In this document: positions 36,474 through 45,027 of the stretch, piece by piece
Layout of the letters: each line of letters starts with the position of its first letter
Position numbering within the stretch: the stretch's first letter is position 1
Origin: Chloroflexota bacterium
GTDB lineage: Bacteria > Chloroflexota > Limnocylindria > Limnocylindrales > CSP1-4
Reading direction: 5' to 3'
DNA length: 64,000 nucleotides
Assembly (NCBI GenBank): GCA_021786265.1
Contig: JAJYNP010000184.1
Location: forward strand, 57,316 to 121,315
Program-made: the position numbers and the translations under genes
The notes under the pieces: model-generated
Database searches by the model: none
Told to the model about the DNA's origin: nothing
Seen by the model: only the letters and a program-made list of their open reading frames with translations

Positions 36474-37300
36474 GGGTGCGGCCTCCTCGCCACCCAGTTC
36501 ACGAGAAGGAGCAGCAGCACGATCCCAACGGCGCCGGCAACGAACCCCTCGGGGACCGGGCCGAGGCCACCCAGCGAGAAGCCGCCCGGCGTCGGCGCGG
36601 ATTGCAGGTACCCGATGTAAGCCGCGATCGCGTCGATCTGCTGGATCGGGAGCCTGAACACGGGCATGGGCCCGGGACCCGTCAGCATCGCCTCACCGAC
36701 GGTGGAGGCGGCGGCGGCGTGCAGGCTGGGTGCGACGAACCCGCCGCCGACCGAACCGCCGGCCGCGTCCGCGCCATGGCACGCGGCGCAGTTGTTGATG
36801 AAGAGCTGGCGGCCCGCGGCGAGGTCGGCGCCCTGCGTGTCGACCGGGGGGATCGTGGGCCCCGGGGCAATCTGCGCGACGAAGTCGATCAGCGACTGGA
36901 TCTGCCCTGGGGACAGCACGGGCTTCCGCTGGAGCGACGGCACCCCGTTCTCGGGCAGCGGCATGCGGCCCGTGTACAGCGCGTACGCGGCACCTGCCGC
37001 CCCCTGTCCCTGCAGGCTGGGCCCGCTGCCGGAGACGCCCTGGCCGGCCACGCCGTGGCAGGCCGCGCAGGTCTGCATGTACAGCGCGCGGCCGGCGGCA
37101 AGGTCCCCGCCGGCCTGCACGGTCACGGACGATCCGGGCGAGGCGACAGACGACCCGCCGGGAGCACCCTGGCCGGCAACCGGCGCCCCCCCCAGCAGCG
37201 CCAGCACGGCGACGGCCCCGATCGCGGCAACCACCGTGAGCCCGGCGATCGACCGGGCGAGCGGCACGGTGCGCGGCTGGCGCGGCGGGCGGCTGGGCAC
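36470..37300 (-). CDS. qcrC: Diheme cytochrome c subunit of the bcc complex
   Basis: This 276-residue protein has an N-terminal hydrophobic anchor/signal (SIAGLTVVAAIGAVAVLALL), two cytochrome c domains each with a CAACH heme motif, and a C-terminal helix (AVGIVLLLLLVNWVA). This is the QcrC architecture, in which the bc1 complex carries its own diheme cytochrome and contacts the caa3/aa3 oxidase directly. The GTG at 37300 is preferred because GAGGAGG lies about 11 nt upstream and the length fits the family; the frame is open further. It is the first gene of the respiratory operon. Confidence 0.93.
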   Translation of the reverse strand: MPSRPPRQPRTVPLARSIAGLTVVAAIGAVAVLALLGGAPVAGQGAPGGSSVASPGSSVTVQAGGDLAAGRALYMQTCAACHGVAGQGVSGSGPSLQGQGAAGAAYALYTGRMPLPENGVPSLQRKPVLSPGQIQSLIDFVAQIAPGPTIPPVDTQGADLAAGRQLFINNCAACHGADAAGGSVGGGFVAPSLHAAAASTVGEAMLTGPGPMPVFRLPIQQIDAIAAYIGYLQSAPTPGGFSLGGLGPVPEGFVAGAVGIVLLLLLVNWVARRPHP

Positions 37301-37549
37301 GACGGGGAGATCCTCCTCGGCTATGGGGGCGCTGGCGCTCGGCGCGGCCAGGCGAGGCGATCGCGCAGGGGCCGAACGCACTGGGAATGATAGGCCGATT
37401 TGCCTGCCGTTGGCCTGCCGAAGGATAGGGACCGTTCCTGTCGCGGGCAAGTCAGCCAGCGGCGACCCCCGGTAACCGATCCATGGCAACCGGCGGCTTC
37501 GGCCGGCTCCCACGCCGCGAGCGTGAGTGTGGCCGGACGGTCCCCTGCG

Positions 37550-38353
37550 CTACGCGAGAAGGTCGCGGCGCCGGAACGCCCACACCGCGGCGAGCCAGCA
37601 GGCGATCGAGACGGTCCCCAGCACGAGCAGCCCCTCGGTCGGGAACGTCCCGACATTCAGGAGGGGCGCGGTGTCGGCGTAGCGGAACACGCTGGCGTAG
37701 CGGAGCCTGTCGAGGTTCGGGTCGATCTGGGCGAGCGCCTGGAGCAGGTACATCGCGATGAGGAGCGCGGCCACGGCCCCGCCTGCCAGCCCGCGGCTCA
37801 GCGTCGCGACCGCCAGCAACGTGGTGACGGCCGCGATCGCGCACCCGAAGGCGAAGGCAACGAGCCCGGCCACCGCGAACCTGCCGGCGTCCCACGACTC
37901 GCCGATCACCAGCCCGGAGAGCAGGATCGTGGCGATCGTGGCCGCCACCAGCACGGCCATGCCGATCGCCTGCCCCGCGATGGACGTCGCCAGGTAGGCC
38001 GGCCTGGAGATCCGTCCCGCCAGCGGCAGCTCCAGGAATCCGCGGTCCAGGTCGGCCGCGACCGCGCGTGTCGCGAGCAGGATCCCGGCGATCGCCGCGA
38101 CGATCGGCCAGATCATCATGAACACGTAGACGTTGAAGAAGGTGCCCACGTCGGTCAGGTTGCCCTGCATGTTGAAGGCGGCCAGCATCTCCTTCGGCCA
38201 CATCCTGATCATCGCGTCGAGCGTGGCCTGGTTCGCCTTCATGGTCGGGTAGTAGAGCGTCATGAACAGCGTGTAGAGAACCATGGTTGCCGCCAGCCAG
38301 CCCAGCAGCGAGCGGCTGCGACGGAGCTCCAGGCGGAGCACGGAGGCGATCAT
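37550..38353 (-). CDS. ABC-2 type transporter permease
   Basis: This 267-residue membrane protein has six hydrophobic helices, including the N-terminal SLLGWLAATMVLYTLFMTLY and IWPIVAAIAGILLATRAVAA. It forms the channel of an ABC-2 exporter with the ATPase whose gene overlaps by 4 nt. The cargo is unknown; such pairs export drugs, lipids or act in stress. It lies 249 nt before the respiratory operon on the same strand. Confidence 0.92.
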   Translation of the reverse strand: MIASVLRLELRRSRSLLGWLAATMVLYTLFMTLYYPTMKANQATLDAMIRMWPKEMLAAFNMQGNLTDVGTFFNVYVFMMIWPIVAAIAGILLATRAVAADLDRGFLELPLAGRISRPAYLATSIAGQAIGMAVLVAATIATILLSGLVIGESWDAGRFAVAGLVAFAFGCAIAAVTTLLAVATLSRGLAGGAVAALLIAMYLLQALAQIDPNLDRLRYASVFRYADTAPLLNVGTFPTEGLLVLGTVSIACWLAAVWAFRRRDLLA

Positions 38354-39258
38354 GGCGCCACCTCCTCGGGGGCCGACGCGTCGGCCCCGTAGAAGCGCAG
38401 GAAGACGTCCTCGATGTCGGGCGTGGTGACCGCGATGTCCCGCACGTCGAGCCCCGCGATGCGCCGCAGCAGCGGGTTGACGTCCCCCATCACCATCAGG
38501 TGGACGTCGCGCGCGCTGTCCGCCAGCACGCGGACGTTCGGGATGTCGAAAGTGCCCGGCGCGACCGGGGCGGCGAGCACCAGGTTCACGGAGCGCCAGT
38601 GTTCGCCCAGGAGAGCCTGGACCGGCGAGATGTCGACGATCCGGCCCTCCCGGATGATCGCGACACGATCGCAGCTCCGCTCGACCTCCGGGAGGTTGTG
38701 CGAGGAGAGGAAGAGGGTCCGCCCGGCGGCCCGGGCGTCGGCCACGAGAGCCAGGAACTCGCGCTGCATCAGGGGGTCCAGCCCTGACGTGGGCTCGTCC
38801 ATCACCAGCAGAGGCTCGTGCCCCATGAAGACCTGGACGACCGCCACCTTCTGCCGGTTGCCGCGCGAGAGCTTGCGGATGTGCACGGCCGGATCGAGCT
38901 CGAGCCGCTCGGCGACCGGCCGCCACGCCCCCTTCGGCAGGCCGCGAAGGGTCGCCAGGTAGTCGAGCTGCTCGGCGGCCGTGAGCTCGCCCAGGTAGCC
39001 GGGATCGCTCGGCAGGTAGGCCATCGTTCGGTGGACCTGCGGAGCCCGTGCCCACGTGTCGAGCCCGAAGATCCGGGCCGAGCCCGACGTCGGCCGGATG
39101 GCCCCGGCCAGCAGCCGGATCGTGGTCGTCTTCCCGGCGCCGTTGGGGCCAAGGAAGCCGAAGACCTCGCCTTCGGAGATCGCGAACTCCACGTCGACGA
39201 TCCCCCGCCGGGATCCGTACGACCGTGTCAGCGCGGTCGTCTCGATGACGTTGGGCAT
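38350..39258 (-). CDS. ABC-2 exporter ATP-binding protein
   Basis: This 302-residue ATPase has Walker A GPNGAGKTT (about residues 37-45), signature LSRGNRQKVAVVQVF, Walker B LLVMDEPTSGLD and the switch LFLSSHNLPEV. A C-terminal domain of about 85 residues is typical of drug-export ATPases. The ATG at 39258 gives the usual length; an upstream extension is Arg-rich and unlike the family. It drives the permease encoded next. Confidence 0.95.
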   Translation of the reverse strand: MPNVIETTALTRSYGSRRGIVDVEFAISEGEVFGFLGPNGAGKTTTIRLLAGAIRPTSGSARIFGLDTWARAPQVHRTMAYLPSDPGYLGELTAAEQLDYLATLRGLPKGAWRPVAERLELDPAVHIRKLSRGNRQKVAVVQVFMGHEPLLVMDEPTSGLDPLMQREFLALVADARAAGRTLFLSSHNLPEVERSCDRVAIIREGRIVDISPVQALLGEHWRSVNLVLAAPVAPGTFDIPNVRVLADSARDVHLMVMGDVNPLLRRIAGLDVRDIAVTTPDIEDVFLRFYGADASAPEEVAP

Positions 39259-39482
39259 GCTGACCACCGTCCCTGCGCCGCCCCGGGGGCGGTCGCGCGC
39301 ATGGAGACGCCCGCTGCCCCGGCACTGCGCGCATCCGGGGCGCCGACCGCGCGGCGTCGACCGGACAGGCTGAGCCCGCGCGTGGAGCCGTGACAGGGCC
39401 CTTCGGCCCGATCGACCGGACACTGGTCACGCATGAGTCGGGGTGACTTCCGGCCCCTGCAGCGGCGTTGTACGCTCTGGGC

Positions 39483-40553
39483 GTGCTGACGATCGACACG
39501 ATCCGGCGTGCGCCCAAGGTGCTCCTGCACGATCACCTCGACGGTGGGCTGCGTCCTGGCACCCTCGTCGAGCTGGCGCGGGACGTCGGGTACCGCGGGC
39601 TGCCGACCGAGGACCCGGGGGAGCTCGCCGGGATCATCCGGCGGGGCGCGGACCGCAAGAGCCTCGAGCTGTACCTCGAGACGTTCGCGCACACGGTCGC
39701 GGTCCTGCAGACGCGCGACGCGCTCATCCGCGTGGCCGCGGAATGCGCCGAGGACCTTGCGGCCGACGGGATCGTCTACGCCGAGGTACGGCACGCGCCC
39801 GAGCTGTCGACCGAGCGCGGGTTGTCGCTCGACGAGGTCGTGGAGGCGATCCTGGAGGGCTTCCAGCGGGGCAGCGAGGGGCACGGCATCACGGTCCGCT
39901 TCATCGCGACCGCCATGCGCACGGCGGCGCGCTCCCTCGAGATCGCCAGGCTCGCGGTCCGCCACTGCGACGAGGGCGTGGTGGGCTTCGACATCGCAGG
40001 TGCGGAAGCCGGCTTCCCGCCGAGCCGGCACCTGGATGCCTTCCAGCTGATCCAGCACGAGAACTTCCACATCACGATCCATGCGGGCGAGAGCTTCGGG
40101 CTCCCGTCCATCTGGGAGGCGCTGCAGTGGTGCGGGGCGGAACGGCTGGGCCACGGGGTCCGGATCGTGGATGACATCACCAGCGGGCCGGATGGGCAGC
40201 CGGTGCTGGGCCGGCTCGCCGCGTACGTCCGGGACCGGCGCGTGCCGCTCGAGATGTGCCCGTCGTCGAACGTGCACACGGGCGCCGCGCGCAGCATCGA
40301 GGAGCATCCCATCGAGCTGCTGCGCCGCCTGCGCTTCCGGGTGACGGTCAATACCGACAACCGGCTGATGAGCGGGGTGAGCCTCTCGAGCGAGTTCGCG
40401 CTGCTGGCCGATACGTTCGGGCTCGACCTGGACGACCTGGAATGGCTCACGCTCAACGCGATGAAGAGCGCCTTCTGCCACTTCGACGAGCGGCTGGCAC
40501 TCATCAACGGCGCGATCAAGCCGGGGTACGCCCGCCTCCGTTACGCGCTCTGA
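39483..40553 (+). CDS. add: Adenosine deaminase
   Basis: This 356-residue metal-dependent hydrolase has the N-terminal zinc ligands in HDHLDGG, HAGESFG with the catalytic glutamate, a [11 protein letters not shown] histidine and the late [12 protein letters not shown] aspartate. It deaminates adenosine or deoxyadenosine to inosine in purine salvage. The GTG at 39483 is preferred over a TTG at 39468 because TACGCT sits 6 nt before it, as for other likely leaderless genes here. The stop overlaps the convergent oxidoreductase gene by 13 nt. Confidence 0.93.
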   Translation: MLTIDTIRRAPKVLLHDHLDGGLRPGTLVELARDVGYRGLPTEDPGELAGIIRRGADRKSLELYLETFAHTVAVLQTRDALIRVAAECAEDLAADGIVYAEVRHAPELSTERGLSLDEVVEAILEGFQRGSEGHGITVRFIATAMRTAARSLEIARLAVRHCDEGVVGFDIAGAEAGFPPSRHLDAFQLIQHENFHITIHAGESFGLPSIWEALQWCGAERLGHGVRIVDDITSGPDGQPVLGRLAAYVRDRRVPLEMCPSSNVHTGAARSIEEHPIELLRRLRFRVTVNTDNRLMSGVSLSSEFALLADTFGLDLDDLEWLTLNAMKSAFCHFDERLALINGAIKPGYARLRYAL

Positions 40554-41047
40554 CGCCCGGTTCGGGGCCCACCCGGGTCGGACCCCGGCGCCGGTGCACG
40601 CCCTCCCGGCCCCTCGTTCGTCTCGATCCGGTAGTAGCGCCCGACCGATCGGACGTGACGGCGGGCCAGCCAGTAGATGGCGTTGCCGGGGAACGGATGC
40701 TGGCGGAACGTCGCGCGGATCACCGACTCGCGCTCGGGCCCGTCCGGGAGCAGCGCCGCCCGCACCGGCTCCGGTGCGACGCCGTGACGCAGCAACTCCC
40801 CCGATCCGGCCGCATCGAGGTTGCGCGTCCATGGACACTCCCCGTCGGGGTGCCCCAGGTACCGCCGGGCGCCGTCGGTCAGCAGCCCCAGAAAGACCGA
40901 CCTCGGGACGCCGGTCCGCCGGCCGGGCACCACGAGCACGACCGTGTTGCCCACCCCGAACCTGCGCCACCACGCGCCGATGGCCGGGTCGAGCAGCCGC
41001 AGGAGACGGTAGAAACGGGGAAAGAACCGGTGCCACGCGGCGTCCAT
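40541..41047 (-). CDS. Nitroreductase/DDN-family deazaflavin (F420)-dependent oxidoreductase
   Basis: This 168-residue protein resembles the DUF385/Ddn split-barrel family. It has [20 protein letters not shown] (flavin-binding strand and loop), [19 protein letters not shown] and [19 protein letters not shown]. Related proteins reduce substrates with F420H2 in Actinomycetota and Chloroflexota. It is convergent with adenosine deaminase and overlaps it at the 3' end. A CATACT hexamer lies 6 nt before the ATG. The substrate is unknown. Confidence 0.82.
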   Translation of the reverse strand: MDAAWHRFFPRFYRLLRLLDPAIGAWWRRFGVGNTVVLVVPGRRTGVPRSVFLGLLTDGARRYLGHPDGECPWTRNLDAAGSGELLRHGVAPEPVRAALLPDGPERESVIRATFRQHPFPGNAIYWLARRHVRSVGRYYRIETNEGPGGRAPAPGSDPGGPRTGRQSA

Positions 41048-41162
41048 CGACGCAGTATGGTATTCGTGCCGGACGTGCGAATATCACAGGCATGCGTATG
41101 ATGCGGCGCGAGACACGCGCCGTTTCCTGCGCCTGGCGCGCCGTTTTCGTAGCCGCTGGAGG

Positions 41163-42536
41163 ATGGTCGCAACCGTGATCGCCGTCGATCGTTCCCGTCT
41201 CGCCACGCTCATGGAGCGCGAGGAGCGGCGGTTCGCCGGAGAGCACCCACGCTCGCGGGAACTCCACGAACGCGCGCGCCGCTCACTCCCGGGCGGGGTG
41301 CCGATGCTCTGGATGACGAAGTGGGCGGGCCCGTTCCCGGTCTTCGTGGACAGCGCGCAGGGCGCCCACTTCCGCGATGTCGACGGCCACGAGTACGTGG
41401 ACCTGTGCCTGGGCGATACCGGTGCGATGACCGGCCACGGGCCGGAGGCGACGCTGGGGGCCGTGCGGCGCCAGCTCGAGCACGGCATCACCCACATGCT
41501 GCCCACCGACGACGCGGCGGCGGCAGGCGAGCTGCTGGCCGCGCGGTTCGGGGTCCCGGCATGGCAGTTCACGCTCTCGGCCACCGACGCGAACCGCTTT
41601 GCCCTCCGCCTCGCACGGGCCATCACGGGACGGCCGAAGATCCTGGTGTTCGACTACTGCTACCACGGCACGGTCGACGAGACGTTTGCGACGCTCCGCG
41701 ACGACGGCACGGTGGGTCCCCGGCGCGGGAACATCGGGCCCGCGGTGGACCCGGCGGTGACAACCCGCGTCGTCGAGTTCAACGACGTCGCGGCGTTGGA
41801 GCGCGAGCTCGCGTCGGGCGACGTGGCGGCCGTCCTGGCCGAGCCCGCGCTGACGAACATCGGGATCGTGCTGCCGGACCCCGGCTTCCACGAGGCGTTG
41901 CGCGAGGCGACCCGCCGGGCCGGGACGTTGCTGATCCTCGACGAGACGCACACGCTGTGTGCCGGCCCGGGTGGTTACACCGGCGAGCATCGGCTGCAGC
42001 CCGACATGCTGGTCGTGGGCAAGGCCATCGGCGGCGGAATCCCCTCCGGCGCGTACGGGCTGAGTGCCGGGATCGCGGACCGGCTGGCGACGCTGACCAC
42101 GATGGAGGACGTAGACGTGGGCGGCATCGGGGGGACACTGGCCGGGAACGCGCTGTCGCTCGCCGCGGTCCGCGCCACGCTGGAGCGCGTCCTGACGGCC
42201 GACGCGTTCGCGCGGATGCGCCCGCTCGCGGAGCGGTGGACGGCCGGCGTCGAGGGCGTGCTCCGGACGCACGCCGTGCCCTGGCACGTCACGCGCCTGG
42301 GGACCCGGGCCGAGTATCACTTCCTCCCGAACGCCCCCCGAAACGGCCGCGAGGCGGCCGCGGCCGCGGACTTCGAACTCGAGCGGTACCTGCACCTTGC
42401 CGCGTTGAACCGGGGTATCCTCCTCACCCCGTTCCACAACATGGCGCTCATGTCGCCCGTCACGACGGCCGCGGACGTGGATCGCCACACGGCCGCGTTC
42501 GCCGAGACGATCGGGGAGCTCTTCGCCGCCGGCTGA
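41163..42536 (+). CDS. Class III pyridoxal-phosphate aminotransferase (GSA aminomutase-like)
   Basis: This 457-residue enzyme has the class III fold, with FRDVDGHEYVDLCLGD, the cofactor-site DETHTLCAGPGGYTG and the Schiff-base lysine in VVGKAIGGGIPSGAYG. It resembles the glutamate-1-semialdehyde aminomutase/beta-amino-acid transaminase subgroup rather than omega-transaminases. No heme-synthesis gene is nearby, so a housekeeping hemL role is not supported. The ATG at 41163 directly follows GGAGG, which is too close; the GTG at 41175 is an alternative. Confidence 0.88.
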   Translation: MVATVIAVDRSRLATLMEREERRFAGEHPRSRELHERARRSLPGGVPMLWMTKWAGPFPVFVDSAQGAHFRDVDGHEYVDLCLGDTGAMTGHGPEATLGAVRRQLEHGITHMLPTDDAAAAGELLAARFGVPAWQFTLSATDANRFALRLARAITGRPKILVFDYCYHGTVDETFATLRDDGTVGPRRGNIGPAVDPAVTTRVVEFNDVAALERELASGDVAAVLAEPALTNIGIVLPDPGFHEALREATRRAGTLLILDETHTLCAGPGGYTGEHRLQPDMLVVGKAIGGGIPSGAYGLSAGIADRLATLTTMEDVDVGGIGGTLAGNALSLAAVRATLERVLTADAFARMRPLAERWTAGVEGVLRTHAVPWHVTRLGTRAEYHFLPNAPRNGREAAAAADFELERYLHLAALNRGILLTPFHNMALMSPVTTAADVDRHTAAFAETIGELFAAG

Positions 42537-42645
42537 GAAGCGCCCGGCGGCCGCGTGAGGTCCGCCGTCCGCCATTCGGCTCGCCGCTCCTGCCGACCAC
42601 CGGCGACCACCGGGTGCGCCGGGGTGGACCGATCCGCTCGGCCCC

Positions 42646-42669
42646 CGGCCCGCCCGATGGGCCGGGCCG
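42646..42669 (+). terminator. Candidate terminator of the aminotransferase gene
   Basis: CGGCCCGCCC pairs with GGGCCGGGCCG across a three-base loop with one bulged base. It lies 110 nt after the stop codon and has no U-tract. Confidence 0.45.
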
Positions 42670-42778
42670 TTCAGCCCCTGCCGGGGTCCGCCACGGGGAG
42701 CCGGTAGGAGGAGCCAGATGTGACTTTCGGCACTTCACAATATTCCCAAATGGGACCCGGACGCGGTATGCTTCCGTC

Positions 42779-42812
42779 CGTCCGGATGTTGACGCGTCCC
42801 CACATCCGGACG
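42779..42812. promoter_or_regulatory. Perfect 11-bp inverted repeat in the lipoprotein leader
   Basis: CGTCCGGATGT (42779-42789) and its exact complement ACATCCGGACG (42802-42812) flank a 12-nt loop. The left arm begins about 7 nt after TATGCT (42767-42772), so it would form a hairpin at the very 5' end of the transcript. Alternatively it is a dyad operator overlapping the start site. Confidence 0.6.
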
Positions 42813-42853
42813 AGAGTCGACGCGTGCCCGAAGGACACAGGCAGGAGGACGCG

Positions 42854-43882
42854 ATGAGGCGCGGTTCCCCGGGAGATTCGGCAGACCGGATTCGCCCGGG
42901 TGGACTGCGCGGGGTCCTCGCGGCGGTTGCCGTGGTCGGGCTCGTCGCCGGTGGATGCGGGTCCGTCGGAGCGCCCGCCCAGACCGCCCCGCCCGACGCC
43001 ATCGGCAACGAGCTCGCCGCCGTCGGCGTCGACGTGCCGCTTCCGTCGCCCACCGCGCCCGGCTGGCAGGTCGCCTGGGTCACCCCGTCGGTGCAGCTGA
43101 CCGGTCTCGCCGTCTTCAACCCGAACAGCGTCTGGGTGGCCGCCTCGGACGGCATCGTCTACTCCTGGGACGGCACCGGCTGGCACGTACAGCACGTCGA
43201 TGACGACGTCACCCAGATGGTGGCCGTGGACCCCGGCGACGCGTGGGTGGCAAGCGACGATGGGATTCGTCACTGGAACGGGTCGAAATGGAGACTCACC
43301 AGTGGCGATGGCAGCGTCACGGCGCTCGCGGCGGTCGATGCGCGGCACGCGTGGGCGGCGTCCGCCGCCGGCATCCGGGCCTGGGACGGAAGCGGTTGGC
43401 CGCTGGTCTACCCGAGCGACGGAGCCCGGTTCGCCGGGATCGCCGCCCTGGACGCGTCGCACGCCTGGGCAGTGGGTACCGCACCCGACGGCTCCGGCGT
43501 GGTGGTCGCATGGAACGGGTCACGCTGGACCCTGCAGGCCGCGGTGCCCGAGCCGCTTTCGGGCGTGTACGCCGCCGATGCCCGGCACGCGTGGGCCGTG
43601 AGCCCTGATGGGTCCATCTACGCCTGGAACGGCGCGGCGTGGCAGCTGACGGTCGACCTGCACCTGGTGCTCACCAGCGTCGCCGGCACCGGCGCCTCGC
43701 ACGTCTGGGCCACCGCGGCCTCGGGCCAGGTCCTCTTCCACGACGGCGCCACATGGCACGTGCAGTACCTGGCACCGACGTCCCTGTCTGCCGTCGTCGC
43801 GCTGAACCCGACGGACGTGTGGGCGATCGGCTTCGACACCGTCTACACCACCCAGGGCTCCGCCGGAAGTTCGGGCTCCTGA
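42854..43882 (+). CDS. Secreted beta-propeller lipoprotein, function unknown
   Basis: This 342-residue protein has a lipoprotein signal with lipobox VAGGC (cysteine near residue 35). It is followed by about six or seven repeats of 40-45 residues with the pattern VWVAASDG-YSWDGTGWHVQ or HAWAVSPDGSIYAWNGAAW, typical of WD/YVTN-like or Kelch-like propellers. It should be membrane-anchored on the outside. No catalytic residues are visible; a binding or scaffold role is possible. The ATG at 42854 has GAGG six nt upstream. Confidence 0.85.
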   Translation: MRRGSPGDSADRIRPGGLRGVLAAVAVVGLVAGGCGSVGAPAQTAPPDAIGNELAAVGVDVPLPSPTAPGWQVAWVTPSVQLTGLAVFNPNSVWVAASDGIVYSWDGTGWHVQHVDDDVTQMVAVDPGDAWVASDDGIRHWNGSKWRLTSGDGSVTALAAVDARHAWAASAAGIRAWDGSGWPLVYPSDGARFAGIAALDASHAWAVGTAPDGSGVVVAWNGSRWTLQAAVPEPLSGVYAADARHAWAVSPDGSIYAWNGAAWQLTVDLHLVLTSVAGTGASHVWATAASGQVLFHDGATWHVQYLAPTSLSAVVALNPTDVWAIGFDTVYTTQGSAGSSGS

Positions 43883-43887
43883 CGCGA

Positions 43888-43921
43888 CGAGACCGCGCCC
43901 CTCCTGCGGAGCGCGGTCTCG
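43888..43921. terminator. Bidirectional hairpin terminator
   Basis: CGAGACCGCGC (43888-43898) and GCGCGGTCTCG (43911-43921) form a perfect 11-bp stem with a 12-nt loop. It starts 5 nt after the lipoprotein stop, between convergent genes. Confidence 0.8.
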
Positions 43922-43987
43922 AGTTCGTTGTCGGTGGCGGTCCCGTCCCAGTTCGGGCTCGCCACCGACTCGCTGTGGTGCCCTGCC

Positions 43988-44203
43988 TCAGCCAGGGCGA
44001 AGCGGGTTGCCGTTCCTGTCGTGGGGAAGGTCGACGCAGGCGACCCGGCAGCCACGGGCATCGTGCCCGGCGAACGGATGGAAATGGCGCCACGCGCGAT
44101 CGGCGCCCGGGTCCTGCGTGAGCCGGCAACCGCAGGCTGCACAGGTCACGGGCGCTTCAGCACCGCGGGTCGCGAGAAACCCAGGATCGGTGAAGCTGTA
44201 CAT
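43988..44203 (-). CDS. Small cysteine/histidine-rich protein, function unknown
   Basis: This 71-residue protein has CAACGCRL, then WRHFHPFAGHDARGC and a final cysteine in VACVD. Four cysteines and several histidines suggest a zinc or other metal site. The ATG at 44203 has GGAGG six nt upstream, which supports a real gene. It ends NGNPLRPG. No family is recognised. It is 80 nt downstream of the response regulator gene on the same strand and could be co-transcribed. Confidence 0.65.
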   Translation of the reverse strand: MYSFTDPGFLATRGAEAPVTCAACGCRLTQDPGADRAWRHFHPFAGHDARGCRVACVDLPHDRNGNPLRPG

Positions 44204-44283
44204 GTCATGCCTCCGGACAGGAGGTTACGGACGGCGGCCGGGATCGTCGGCGGCGTGCGAGATACGGTTCGGTGGCGGAACGG

Positions 44284-45027
44284 TTACGCCGGTCCGGGGC
44301 TGCGGAGGCACCAGCCCACCGCCCGCACCGATACCAGCGCAGGTCCTCCGGCGTCCTCGAGCTTGCGGCGAAGGCGGGCGAGATGCGGCTTGAGCCACAG
44401 CGGGTCGGGATCGCGCTCACCGGGCCACCCGGCGGCGAGCAGCCCCGCGTGCCCAACCAGCTCGCCCTGCGCCTCGACCAGCGACTCCAGGAGCCGGTAC
44501 TCGATCGGCGTGAGCACGAGCGGGGCGTCTCCCATCCGCGCCTCGTGTCGCCCGGGCTCGAGCGCCAGCCCGCCGTAGGCCACGGGGCCCGATCCGCGAG
44601 GTCGGCCGGAACCTGCCGCCTCGCCGGGCGGCCCCGCGGCGGTCGTCCTCGGCGAGCGGCGCATGGCCGCCCGGATCCGGGCGAGCAGCTCCTGTTTGCC
44701 GAACGGCTTCACCAGGTAGTCGTCGGCGCCGAGATCCAGCGCCCGCACCTTCGCCGCCTCGGCGCGCTCGCCGCTCACCACGATGATGGGGATCTCGGCG
44801 CCCTCGGCGCGCAGCTGACGCGCCACGCTGAAGCCGTCGGGGCCGGGCATCGCGAGGTCCAGCAGGACCAGGTCGGGGGAGTCCTCGCGCCACCGACGCA
44901 CGGCCGTCAACCCGTCGTAGGCCGTGACGACCTGGTGCCCCTCCGTCCCGACGAGCGCCGTGATCGCGCCGACCATCGCCGGGTCGTCGTCGACCACCAG
45001 GATGCGGAGCGAGTCGGTGGCGTTCAC
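44284..45027 (-). CDS. OmpR-family response regulator
   Basis: This 247-residue regulator has a receiver domain with acidic pocket DDD (13-15), phospho-acceptor D57 in VLLDLAMPG and lysine in DDYLVKPFG. The C-terminal winged-helix domain reads LTPIEYRLLESLVEAQG, LKPHLARLRRKLED and VRAVGWCL. The GTG at 45027 overlaps the histidine kinase stop by 4 nt. It should be phosphorylated by that kinase. Confidence 0.94.
   Translation of the reverse strand: MNATDSLRILVVDDDPAMVGAITALVGTEGHQVVTAYDGLTAVRRWREDSPDLVLLDLAMPGPDGFSVARQLRAEGAEIPIIVVSGERAEAAKVRALDLGADDYLVKPFGKQELLARIRAAMRRSPRTTAAGPPGEAAGSGRPRGSGPVAYGGLALEPGRHEARMGDAPLVLTPIEYRLLESLVEAQGELVGHAGLLAAGWPGERDPDPLWLKPHLARLRRKLEDAGGPALVSVRAVGWCLRSPGPA

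Larger units (their letters stand above)
42537..42853. other. Intergenic region with hairpin and promoter elements
   Basis: This 317-nt gap holds a bulged GC hairpin (42646-42669), a likely terminator of the aminotransferase gene. A local AT-rich patch (42730-42752), the -10-like TATGCT (42767-42772) and a long inverted repeat lie before the lipoprotein gene. No gene is seen. Confidence 0.5.

Noticed and set aside
39468..40553. TTG start for adenosine deaminase
   Set aside because: The GTG at 39483 is placed correctly after a TACGCT hexamer and gives a more typical N-terminus.
41163..42536. Naming the class III aminotransferase hemL
   Set aside because: The fold is similar, but no heme-biosynthesis context exists and subgroup-defining residues could not be confirmed by eye.
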